This document shows, in pieces, positions 27,302 through 34,682 of a stretch of 64,000 nt of DNA. The stretch is from the NCBI RefSeq assembly GCF_051487185.1, contig NZ_JAHVDK010000005.1, positions 124,001 to 188,000 on the forward strand, written 5' to 3'. A model generated the notes under the pieces. That model was not told where the DNA came from and did not search any database. It saw nothing but the letters and a program-made list of their open reading frames with translations. The translations under genes were made by a program, and so were the position numbers. Numbering within the stretch: position 1 is the stretch's first letter; every line of letters starts with the position of its first letter. Origin of the DNA: Inquilinus limosus_F. GTDB taxonomy: Bacteria; Pseudomonadota; Alphaproteobacteria; DSM-16000; Inquilinaceae.

Positions 27302-28549
27302 CTAGCCTTTGCCCTTTCGGGGCGCCGCGGCGTCGGCCTTGGCGAGCATGGCGAGCCCGAAGGCGGCGGCAGCGAGAGGCAGGCCCTTGGCGACGGGCCC
27401 GAGCGGATCAAACCAGAGATGGGGGATGCCCACCGTCATGATCGCCATGTAGGCAAGCGTGACGACCGCGGCCGCGAGCGCCGCCGCCGGCTGAGATCGT
27501 CGTGCCAGCAAGGCGACGCCGATCACCATGTCCAGGATCCCGCCTGCATACACCGAGGCGACGGCCAGGGTTTCGGGAACGCCGGCCTGGCGCGCGAGCT
27601 CGGCGCTTTGGGCGATCGGCCACAGGAGGACCGAGGACAGGCCGGACCAGATCCAGAAAGCGGCCAGGCTGAGGGCGAGGATGCCGCGGAGAAGCGGGAC
27701 GCTCGGCATCAGGCCGGCCGTGGCGTCGGAGAGAGGCCGCGGCCGGACCCCTGTTCTCGCGCGGAGCGGTTCGGGATCGCCGTCGGCGCCGCGCTGGAGC
27801 ATCGTGACCATGCCGTCGCCGGCCATGCCGACCCCGAGCTTGCCGCCGAGCCGGAAGAGCCGCCGCATGAGACCGGGCGGAACCGGCACCGTCACCGCCG
27901 GGCGGGCGCCTCCCTCGATCGATCGGATGTAGCCTTCGAGGTCGACGCGGTCCGGACCGCAGGCGTCGAGAACGGCCGGGTCCGATCGGTCGCCCAGCAG
28001 CAGACGCGCGATCGCCTCGGCGAGATCGTCGACACGGATCGGGCGCAGGGGGCCGGACGGGATCCGGGGCCTGATCGGCAGCGATGCCAGGCCGGCGAGC
28101 AACCTCGCGCTCGCTCCTCCGTGACCGCAGACCAGCGACGGCCGGACGATCGTCCAGTTGCGAGCTCCGTCGTCGGCACGATGCCCGAGGAGGGCCGCCT
28201 CTTGCGCGGCCTTGCCGCGCAGCGAGGCGACCGGCGCCGCGGGATCGGCACCGGCGCTGGACACGAGAACCAGGTTGCGGATCCCAGCGAGGGCAGCCTG
28301 ATCCAACAGCGTGACGACGCCGGCGGTGAGCCGGTTCGAGGCCGGAGGATCGTCGTCGAGCGTCCCGGCGGCGATGACCAGGCCAACGGCGCCGTCCAGG
28401 CGGTGGCGCAGCCCGATGACGGTCTCAGGCCGCTCCAGGTCGACCCCCTGCGTGCGGCCGGCCGGGACGACTTCGGTTCCACGCCGTTCGAGCGCAATCC
28501 GGACGGCCTGCCCGATGAAGCCGGTGCTGCCGACAAGGACGACGCGCAC
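27302..28549 (-). CDS. SDR (atypical) fused to a DoxX-like membrane domain
   Basis: A 415-residue fusion. Residues 1 to about 270 form an NAD(P)-binding Rossmann domain (VRVVLVGSTGFIGQAVRIAL, GxxGxxG type) resembling the NAD-dependent epimerase/complex I NDUFA9 group. Residues about 290–405 carry four transmembrane helices of DoxX type (ILALSLAAFWIWSGLSSVLL, ASVYAGGILDMVIGVALLA, and two more). The start is GTG, chosen for its GGAGG at the right distance; a TTG four codons earlier is poorer. It is followed by a DUF2269 gene, a combination seen in other Proteobacteria. Substrate and redox partner are unknown. Confidence 0.8.
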   Translation of the reverse strand: MRVVLVGSTGFIGQAVRIALERRGTEVVPAGRTQGVDLERPETVIGLRHRLDGAVGLVIAAGTLDDDPPASNRLTAGVVTLLDQAALAGIRNLVLVSSAGADPAAPVASLRGKAAQEAALLGHRADDGARNWTIVRPSLVCGHGGASARLLAGLASLPIRPRIPSGPLRPIRVDDLAEAIARLLLGDRSDPAVLDACGPDRVDLEGYIRSIEGGARPAVTVPVPPGLMRRLFRLGGKLGVGMAGDGMVTMLQRGADGDPEPLRARTGVRPRPLSDATAGLMPSVPLLRGILALSLAAFWIWSGLSSVLLWPIAQSAELARQAGVPETLAVASVYAGGILDMVIGVALLARRSQPAAALAAAVVTLAYMAIMTVGIPHLWFDPLGPVAKGLPLAAAAFGLAMLAKADAAAPRKGKG

Positions 28550-28782
28550 GGTCGCCTCCAATCATTCATTCCGATGTCGTCGCGGCGGGAGCCCGAGACT
28601 GGAAGGGCAGGTTCCTGGGTTCCGGAAAGCGCATATTAGCCTCCTGTCCGATCGGGAGGCGAACGCTGCTGCGACTCTCCTGACTGGCTGCTGCCGCCAC
28701 CCCTATCAGCAGCCGCCCCGCTCGGTCGCGCACCGCCTCGTGGTGATGACTGAGGTGTGATCCTCGGGGCACAACCTCCCGG
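28550..28782 (-). other. Intergenic gap with a possible further deacylase 3'-end remnant
   Basis: Most of this gap is unremarkable. At 28708–28742 the minus strand reads as DRAGRLL preceded by HHHEAVR, and 27 of 34 bases match the intact D-aminoacylase 3' end (CAGCAGCCGCCCCGC and flanks). It is in the same orientation as the other two remnants. The match is short, so chance or convergent composition cannot be excluded. Confidence 0.35.
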
Positions 28783-29934
28783 TCATTCCCGCGTGACGAG
28801 ATAAGGCATTGCATCGGCCGGCGATTGCGCCGCGCGTAAGTCGTCGTAATAGACCATCAGATGGCCGGGAATGGCGCGGCTGATCCAGACGTCGCCCAGC
28901 TTGACCGGCTTCGGCAGCGGAGCCTTGACGGCGCGGGTGCCGTCGAACCGGTACAGCACACGAAATCCGAGGATCCAGAATTCTCCGGAAGCTCCTTCAA
29001 AGAGCCCGTAGAAGGGCTCGCTTTCTCGGAACACCCCTCCGGGAAATTGCTGCATCCATGCCTTCTCCCAGACCACCGAGACCTGGTCTCCACACAGCTT
29101 CAGGACGGCGCCCTCCTGGCTGGTCATGTGAGCCAGCCCGGTGGAGGCCAGGATACAACCCGGCGCACCGGGGGCTTGGATCAGCCCGGTGATGGGAACA
29201 CCGCACAAGTGGCCGGTGCACCGTCCGTCGCTATCCCGCCGCCCGATCTCGCCAATGATACCCGTCGCCGGATCCAGGCGCTGCAGGCCGCCGCCCCATT
29301 CGCCGAGGTCGTGGCCGATATACAGCAGGCCGTTTACCGCCAACACGATCGGGGGCTCGGCAACTGGATGATCTCGGAACTCGCCCTGCAGCGGCTTTGA
29401 CGTCCAGCGTCCGTCGGCGCCCTGGACATCCATCCGGTGGGGCGACAGCACCGTCGGACTCCCATCGACGATGATCAGCGCTCGCGGCATCAGCGGCAGC
29501 TTGAAGGGCGCGGAATCCTTGAACACGTCCCCGGTCCAGGACGACAGGACGAAGGTGCCGTCGGCCGGGCGGAATGTCTCCTCCATATCGAACGGGTTGA
29601 GTGAGAGCGATCGCAAGACCACCGGTTTTCCCTCAGCCACGGAGAGGTCGATCACACCGCCCGCGAAATGGGTCGTGCGGACCCCGCCTGGCAGCGTCAG
29701 GGACGCCAAGCTGCCATCCAGGCCGCGCAGCCAGAGCCGTCCGCCCAGGGCCAGCCCCCTGCTGTAGTTCCGATATTCTCCTGTCGTCGCCACCTGGTCC
29801 GGCCCAGAACCGGGCTGTGCAGCCATGGCAACATCGGTAGAGCCCCCCGATCGTCCTGGCGGGCCGCTGCATCCTGCGAGAATCGAAAGCGGCACCACGA
29901 ATGCCGACGCAATGACCGATCGAAATCCGCGCAC
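28783..29934 (-). CDS. Putative lipoprotein of unknown function
   Basis: A 383-residue product with a lipoprotein signal: VIASAFVVPLSILAGCSG, where the lipobox ILAGC would be lipidated at Cys22. After a Gly/Ser-rich linker the remainder looks like a beta-propeller, with repeated WxG-containing strands (GRLWLRGLDGSLASLTLPGG, LLYIGHDLGEWGGGLQRLD, FWILGFRVLYRFDG). I recognise no named family. The start is GTG with AGGAGG seven bases upstream. It stands alone, 36 bp from the DUF4126 stop. Confidence 0.7.
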   Translation of the reverse strand: MRGFRSVIASAFVVPLSILAGCSGPPGRSGGSTDVAMAAQPGSGPDQVATTGEYRNYSRGLALGGRLWLRGLDGSLASLTLPGGVRTTHFAGGVIDLSVAEGKPVVLRSLSLNPFDMEETFRPADGTFVLSSWTGDVFKDSAPFKLPLMPRALIIVDGSPTVLSPHRMDVQGADGRWTSKPLQGEFRDHPVAEPPIVLAVNGLLYIGHDLGEWGGGLQRLDPATGIIGEIGRRDSDGRCTGHLCGVPITGLIQAPGAPGCILASTGLAHMTSQEGAVLKLCGDQVSVVWEKAWMQQFPGGVFRESEPFYGLFEGASGEFWILGFRVLYRFDGTRAVKAPLPKPVKLGDVWISRAIPGHLMVYYDDLRAAQSPADAMPYLVTRE

Positions 29935-29970
29935 GATGCCGCCTCCTTCCCCTATGGCGAGCGTCGCCCC

Positions 29971-30426
29971 TCACACCGACGCGACGATCCAGGCCGCGCC
30001 GCCGATCGCGACCGCGTCCTCCAGCAGGGCGATCGGCAGGTCCCTGCCCACGGCCCGGCCCAGCCGTGACCGCAGCTCGTAGCCGACCAGCGTGCCGGCC
30101 ACCGCGCCGGCGACGCCCGCGGCGATCCCGCCGATCATCGAGCCGCCGATGATGCCGAAGGCGGCGCCGCAGACCGCGCCGCTGACGATCCGGCTGCCGA
30201 ACTGCACCGGCACCTTCCGGCTCGGCGTCCGCGGCAGCTGGTCGGCAACCAGCTCGGCGACCGCCGCCAGGGTGAGCAGCCAGGGCGTGACCGCGGCGCC
30301 GAGAAAGGCCAGCCCGGTGCCGTCGAGCGGCAGCCAGCCGAGATTGGCGGCCCAGCTGACCGCGGCCGGCGCAGTCATCGTCCGCAGCCCGGCGACGGCC
30401 CCGATCAGGAACGCCAGGACCAGCAT
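29971..30426 (-). CDS. DUF4126 family membrane protein
   Basis: A 151-residue protein with several Gly/Ala-rich transmembrane helices. The N-terminus MLVLAFLIGAVAGLRTMTAP, the loop ADQLPRTPSRKVP and the glycine zipper IIGGSMIGGIAAGVAGAVAG are typical of DUF4126, a family of unknown function. The chosen ATG begins the first membrane helix and has a GGGGGAGATTTCG ribosome binding region. It is in the accessory block, with no evident partner. Confidence 0.75.
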   Translation of the reverse strand: MLVLAFLIGAVAGLRTMTAPAAVSWAANLGWLPLDGTGLAFLGAAVTPWLLTLAAVAELVADQLPRTPSRKVPVQFGSRIVSGAVCGAAFGIIGGSMIGGIAAGVAGAVAGTLVGYELRSRLGRAVGRDLPIALLEDAVAIGGAAWIVASV

Positions 30427-30606
30427 CGAAATCTCCCCCGGAAATGCGCGGCCGCGAGGGCCGGTCTGAAAATCGGCCGCCAGCATCCGCGACCCCCGCC
30501 GGTCTGTCGACACTGGCGGCGATATCGGGGATGGACGACGTTCCCGAAGATGAGTTGGACGACCGGTCGCTCACCTGATTAAGAGGCGGCGGGGCGCGGT
30601 CGAGCG

Positions 30607-31032
30607 TCAGCGCCGAACGGCGCCGCTCCTCTTCCGTCGTGCCAACTCCAGGAACGCGGCTTTGACTCGCGCGAACAGGCCCGGCGGGACGAAGCCGTAG
30701 GCGAAGACGCCGGCCTTGCCCGGCACCGGCGAAAGGCCGCCATTCGGCCATTCGTCGATGTTGTGCTCCGAGACGATCACCCAGCTCGGTGCGTCGTCGA
30801 GACCGATCGCCTGCCTGACCTTCGCGGGTATCTCGATCCCGATCGTATCGCCCGAGGGCGGCATGTGCGTAATCGGCAGCAGAACGACATAGCGAGGACG
30901 CGTGGCGCTGTCGCTCGCCGCCACGAGACAGGTCGGGCGATCCTTGCCCTGATCCTGTCCACGTTCGGCCTCATGCGGCCACAAATAGTCGTAACGAACG
31001 ACGAGACCGGGCCTCGGTTCGGGAAACGACAC
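30607..31032 (-). CDS. PemK/MazF-like plasmid-maintenance toxin
   Basis: A 141-residue protein of the PemK-like growth-inhibitor group found in many alphaproteobacteria. Conserved parts are PRPGLVVRYDYLW, DRPTCLVAA, RYVVLLPITHMPPSG, IEIPAKVRQAIGLDD and SWVIVSEHNIDEWP, reminiscent of the MazF/PemK fold with its GxxxRP-like strand. The start is 17 bases after the antitoxin stop, so the pair is co-transcribed with antitoxin first, as in Phd/Doc-type arrangements. RNase activity is inferred from family only. Confidence 0.75.
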   Translation of the reverse strand: MSFPEPRPGLVVRYDYLWPHEAERGQDQGKDRPTCLVAASDSATRPRYVVLLPITHMPPSGDTIGIEIPAKVRQAIGLDDAPSWVIVSEHNIDEWPNGGLSPVPGKAGVFAYGFVPPGLFARVKAAFLELARRKRSGAVRR

Positions 31033-31048
31033 AGGTCGTTCTCGATTC

Positions 31049-31303
31049 TTATTTCAGCAGTTCATCGAGCGCGTCGTGTTCCGGGTCCATCTCGGCCCGC
31101 TCCACGGCGGCGAGAGCGACATCGGCCGTATCGGCCGTGCGGTGCGTCCGCTGGGCAGCCGCCTTCAGCCAGTCATAGTGCTCGGCCGACATCAGCACGA
31201 ACTCACGCCGGCCGTGCCGGGTGATCTCGACCGGCTCACGCTGCGCCTGATGCTGAAACTCGCCGAACTTGCGCTGGAATTCGAGAGCCCCGACTCTGGG
31301 CAT
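31049..31303 (-). CDS. Phd/YefM-family antitoxin
   Basis: An 84-residue antitoxin. The N-terminal DNA-binding half, VGALEFQRKFGEFQHQAQRE with PVEITRHGRREFVLMSAEHY, is a clear Phd/YefM fold; the acidic C-terminus (about residues 65–84) would bind and neutralise the toxin encoded immediately downstream. It should autorepress the operon through the promoter just upstream. Confidence 0.85.
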   Translation of the reverse strand: MPRVGALEFQRKFGEFQHQAQREPVEITRHGRREFVLMSAEHYDWLKAAAQRTHRTADTADVALAAVERAEMDPEHDALDELLK

Positions 31304-31335
31304 GGACGGACATCCTGTCGAATGATGGTGTCCAA

Positions 31336-31363
31336 ATTATACGTGTAAATCGTACTCCGGCAA
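31336..31363 (-). promoter_or_regulatory. Promoter of the toxin–antitoxin operon
   Basis: On the minus strand TTGCCG and a perfect TATAAT are separated by 16 bp, the start point falling about 25 bases before the antitoxin ATG. The A/T-rich stretch overlaps the near-palindrome TTACACGTATAA, a plausible site for Phd-type autorepression. Base composition here is sharply lower in GC than the neighbourhood. Confidence 0.6.
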
Positions 31364-31390
31364 GAACCCTCCCGGAGTCCGACCCAAGTG

Positions 31391-31515
31391 CTACGCCCGC
31401 GCCGGCAGCCGGCCCGCCCGATCCGCCTCGGTCTCGCCGTGGCGCCACGACATCCGGCCATTGACCAGCACGAAGTCGATGCCGCGCGACGGGGCTTCGG
31501 CGCCTCGAAGGCGGC
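31391..31515 (-). pseudogene. Decayed copy of a D-aminoacylase 3' end (copy B, proximal)
   Basis: It begins with a TAG stop on the minus strand and matches the final ~120 bases of the intact deacylase gene (31960–32095) at roughly nine bases in ten, including GAAGTCGATGCCGCGCGACGGG. A three-base and a one-base gap distinguish the two. No upstream part of the deacylase is attached; the match ends before the DUF6404 stop. Same orientation as the intact gene. Confidence 0.85.
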
Positions 31516-31529
31516 GGCGCCGGCACCGG

Positions 31530-31871
31530 CTAGACGTCTTCCCAGGACGGCAATTCATGCTTGCGCGCAGTGCGGCGCAGCAACCAAGCCATCATGGCGC
31601 CGAATGCGGCTCCTGCGAGCAGAGATCCGATGATCCGGCCAGGGAGCGCCGATCCGCCGGGTGCCCCGTCCAAGAGCCACATGAGGACTCCATAGCCGAC
31701 GGCGAAGAAGAGACCCATGATGGCTGCATTGACCAAAGGAGGGGCGAACAGCGGCGGCGGCACGGCGACGCCGAGACGCCAGAGCAGGCGATGGAACAGG
31801 GGCGCTCCGCGCCTGATCCCCTTCGTCTCCAGCAGTGCGCGGCTCCTGGCCAGCCTGTCCTGGAAGCTCAT
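31530..31871 (-). CDS. DUF6404 family membrane protein
   Basis: A 113-residue protein. The N-terminal helix MSFQDRLARSRALLETKGI is followed by LFHRLLWRLGVAVPPPLFAP, the strongest DUF6404 signature, and two transmembrane helices (AAIMGLFFAVGYGVLMWLL and IIGSLLAGAAFGAMMAWLL) with a basic C-terminal tail. Function is unknown. It lies between two copies of the deacylase 3' end, so it looks like the cargo of the most recent insertion at that site. Confidence 0.75.
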   Translation of the reverse strand: MSFQDRLARSRALLETKGIRRGAPLFHRLLWRLGVAVPPPLFAPPLVNAAIMGLFFAVGYGVLMWLLDGAPGGSALPGRIIGSLLAGAAFGAMMAWLLRRTARKHELPSWEDV

Positions 31872-31959
31872 CCGTATCTCCACGGTCCGACCTGCCTGAA
31901 GGGCTTTCGATGGTCTTCCATCGGCCGCCCCCGCGCAATGCCGCCTTGGGCCGGAGGGG

Positions 31960-33417
31960 CTACCCCGCCCGCGCCAGCAGCCGCCCCGCCCGATCCACCT
32001 CCGTCTCGCCGTGGCGCCAGGACATCCGGCCGTTGACCAGGACGAAGTCGATGCCGCGCGACGGGGTCTTCGGCGATTCATAGGTGGCGGCGTCGGCGAT
32101 GTGGTGCGGGTCGAACACCACGAGGTCGGCGGCGCAGCCCTCGCGCACCAGGCCGCGGTCGGGCAGGTTGAAGCGCATCGCCGACAGGCCGGTCATCTTG
32201 TGCACCGCAATCTCCAGCGGGAACAGGCCGAGGTCGCGGCTGTAATGGCCCAGCACGCGGGGGAAGGTGCCCCAGAGGCGCGGATGCGGATGACTGTCAT
32301 GCGGCAGCCCGTCCGAGCCGATCATGGTCAGCGGGAAGGACAGGATGCGGCGGACATCGGCCTCATCCATCTGGAAATAGATGGCGCCGGCCGGGTGCAG
32401 CCGCACCGCGGCCTCCTTCTCGGTGCAGCCCCATTCGGCGGCGATCTCGGCCAGGTCGCGGCCCGCCATCTCCGGCCGCGCCTTGGACCAGGCGACCATG
32501 ATCCGGATGTCGCCGGTGACGTGGTCCGGGTCCAGCACGGTCGAGCCGGCGGTGTAGGGATAGGCGTCGAGCCCGACCGGCTGGGTCTTGCTGGCGGCCT
32601 CGATCACCGGCAGGGTCTCGCGGCTGCGGCCCCAATTGTGCGGCCCGGCGCATTTGTGGTGCGAGATCACCACAGGCACCCGGGCGCGGCGGGCGGTCGA
32701 GAAGCTCTCCTCCAGCGAATCCAGCACCTTGTCGTGCTCGTCGCGCATATGGGTGGCGTAGACGCCGCCGCGATCGGCTAAGAGCTCCGCCAGCGCCACC
32801 ACCTCGTCGGCGTCGGCCGGGGCGTTGGGCTTGTAGTAGAGGCCGGTGGAGAAGCCGATCGCGCCCTGGTCCAGGCTGTCGGCCAGCAGGCGCCGCATGG
32901 CGTCGATCTCCCCGGCATTCGCCTTGCGGTTCACCTCCGGCATGGTGCCGACGCGCAGCGAGGAATGGCCGATCAGCGCCGCCACGTTGACGCCCGGCAC
33001 GACGTCGTCCAGCCGGGCGCGGTATTCGGCGAAGCTCGTGAACTCGTAGGCCGACTGGTCGCCCAGCAGGTTCAGCGGCGGCGGCGGGGCGCGGTCCAGC
33101 GTCAGGGGCGACAGGCTGATGCCGCAATTGCCGACCACCACCGTGGTCACGCCCTGGCTGATCTTCGGCAGCATCGCCGGGTCGTCGATCACCGCGCGGT
33201 CGTCATGGGTGTGCACGTCGATGAAGCCGGGCGCGACCACCCGGCCGGCGACGTCGATCGTCTGCCGCGCCCGGTCGGCCGCGATGCCGCCAGGCGGGGC
33301 CACGGCGGCGATACGGTCGCCCAGGATGGCGACATCGGCCTCGCGGCGCGGGGCGCCGGAGCCGTCGATCACGGTGCCGTTGCGGAGCAGCAGGTCGTAT
33401 GGGGCGCGGTCAGGCAT
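31960..33417 (-). CDS. N-acyl-D-amino-acid deacylase (D-aminoacylase)
   Basis: A zinc amidohydrolase of 485 residues that releases D-amino acids from N-acyl derivatives. The metal-binding start FIDVHTHDDRAVID, the family segments GHSSLRVGTMPE, GAIGFSTGLYY and THMRDEHDKVLDSLEESF, the His pair in VISHHKCAGPHNWG and the catalytic Asp in MIGSDGLPHDSHPHPRLWG are all present. Its start overlaps the RpiR regulator stop by eight bases. With the downstream PLP enzyme, importer and RidA it makes a D-amino-acid use pathway. Partial copies of its 3' end recur downstream. Confidence 0.93.
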   Translation of the reverse strand: MPDRAPYDLLLRNGTVIDGSGAPRREADVAILGDRIAAVAPPGGIAADRARQTIDVAGRVVAPGFIDVHTHDDRAVIDDPAMLPKISQGVTTVVVGNCGISLSPLTLDRAPPPPLNLLGDQSAYEFTSFAEYRARLDDVVPGVNVAALIGHSSLRVGTMPEVNRKANAGEIDAMRRLLADSLDQGAIGFSTGLYYKPNAPADADEVVALAELLADRGGVYATHMRDEHDKVLDSLEESFSTARRARVPVVISHHKCAGPHNWGRSRETLPVIEAASKTQPVGLDAYPYTAGSTVLDPDHVTGDIRIMVAWSKARPEMAGRDLAEIAAEWGCTEKEAAVRLHPAGAIYFQMDEADVRRILSFPLTMIGSDGLPHDSHPHPRLWGTFPRVLGHYSRDLGLFPLEIAVHKMTGLSAMRFNLPDRGLVREGCAADLVVFDPHHIADAATYESPKTPSRGIDFVLVNGRMSWRHGETEVDRAGRLLARAG

Positions 33418-34342
33418 GGATCTTCTTCCGTCGGGCGGGGCGGGGCGGCGCTGGGGCGGCCGGCTCGTCGAGGGTGGGGATCTGGCTGAGAGTGTATTTG
33501 ACCCGGCGCAGGCTTTCGAGGGCGGCCGGGCCGCGCCGCATGGCCACGCCGGTGGCGATCACGTCGATCACCGCCATATGGGCCAGGCGCGAGGCGGTCG
33601 GCTTGAAGATGTCGGCGTCCTCCGGCGGGGCGACCGCCAGCACGATCTCCGCGGCCCGGGCCAAAGGCGTGTCCGGCCGGGTGAGGGCGATCACGGTGGC
33701 GCCGTATTGCCGGGCGATCTCGGCGCTCTCCACCAGGTCGCGGAAGCGGCCCGAGGCGCAGATCGCCAGCACGCAGTCGCCAGGGCCGAGCGTCGCGGCC
33801 GACATCCGCTGCAGCTGGGTGTCGGCGTGGAAGTCGGTCGGCAGGTCGAGCCGGAAGAAGCGCAGATAGGCGTCATGGCCGACCGCGTGCGAACCGCCGC
33901 CGACACCGTAGATGTCGAGCCGCCGGGCGCGGGCGATCGCCTCGATCGCCTGGCGCAGGGGCTGCGGGTCGAGCTGGTCGCGGACGACGGTCACCGCCTC
34001 GATCACGCTGTCCAGCACCCGGTCGGCCAGCTGGGCGACGTCGTCCGGCGGCGCGCCGGCCCCCATGGCGGTGGACGCGCGCCGCGCCAGATAGGGGCTG
34101 GCGACGGCCAGGTTCTGCGCCAGCTTGACCTTGAAGTCGCGCACGCTGTCGCAGCCCAGCGCCCGGCAGAAGCGGGTGACCGAGGGCTCGCTGACCTTCG
34201 CCCGGCGCGCCAGCTCGGCGATGCTGGCGCGGGTGGCGAAGCCGGGATCGGCCAGCACCGCCTCCGCCACCCGCTGCTCGGAGGGCCGCAGCGACGCCTC
34301 CATCCGGCGCAGGCGCGAGACGATGTCGACCACATAGGCCAT
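33410..34342 (-). CDS. MurR/RpiR family transcriptional regulator
   Basis: A 310-residue regulator with an N-terminal HTH_6 domain (SIAELARRAKVSEPSVTRFC) and a C-terminal SIS sugar-phosphate-binding domain (RRLDIYGVGGGSHAVGHDA, LAICASGRFRDLVE). RpiR proteins sense phosphorylated sugars or amino sugars, which fits a carbohydrate-type ABC importer in the same locus. It is translationally coupled to the D-aminoacylase. A short basic tail (PARRKKIHA) ends the protein. Likely targets are the inverted repeats upstream of the solute-binding protein gene. Confidence 0.9.
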   Translation of the reverse strand: MAYVVDIVSRLRRMEASLRPSEQRVAEAVLADPGFATRASIAELARRAKVSEPSVTRFCRALGCDSVRDFKVKLAQNLAVASPYLARRASTAMGAGAPPDDVAQLADRVLDSVIEAVTVVRDQLDPQPLRQAIEAIARARRLDIYGVGGGSHAVGHDAYLRFFRLDLPTDFHADTQLQRMSAATLGPGDCVLAICASGRFRDLVESAEIARQYGATVIALTRPDTPLARAAEIVLAVAPPEDADIFKPTASRLAHMAVIDVIATGVAMRRGPAALESLRRVKYTLSQIPTLDEPAAPAPPRPARRKKIHA

Positions 34343-34414
34343 CAGACGGCCTCTTGGGGGTGGTGGAGCGGACTTACGCGTCGATCCGAAAGGCCGACCG
34401 CGCGCGTGCGAAGG

Positions 34415-34618
34415 AATTGCCTCTCCCGCTTGCGGGAGAGGTCGGGCTCGCGCAGCGAGACCGGGTGAGGGCCGAGCGCCCGTGCTACCGAGAGCGTCGC
34501 TTCAGGATGGAGACCATGCGCTCCCTCACGACATATTCCGTAAACTCGGCTAGACCGCTGGCCCTCACCCGGACCTCCTTCGGAGGTCCGACCTCTCCCG
34601 CAAGCGGGAGAGGCAATT
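34415..34618. repeat. Inverted-repeat intergenic element (MITE-like)
   Basis: A 204-bp unit with perfect terminal inverted repeats AATTGCCTCTCCCGC. Each end carries its own hairpin, CCTCTCCCGC-TTGCGGGAGAGG at 34420 and its mirror at 34592, and inner arms CCGGGTGAGGGCC (34461–34473) and GGCCCTCACCCGG (34560–34572) also pair. About 85 bp of unique sequence lies between. It fills the 340-bp gap between the RpiR and PLP-enzyme genes, which otherwise holds nothing. No transposase is encoded. Confidence 0.75.
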
Positions 34619-34682
34619 GGATCGCGACCGGCAGATCTGTGAGTGCCAGGGAACGAATGGTCGAGGGCAATGCGCGTCCGCA

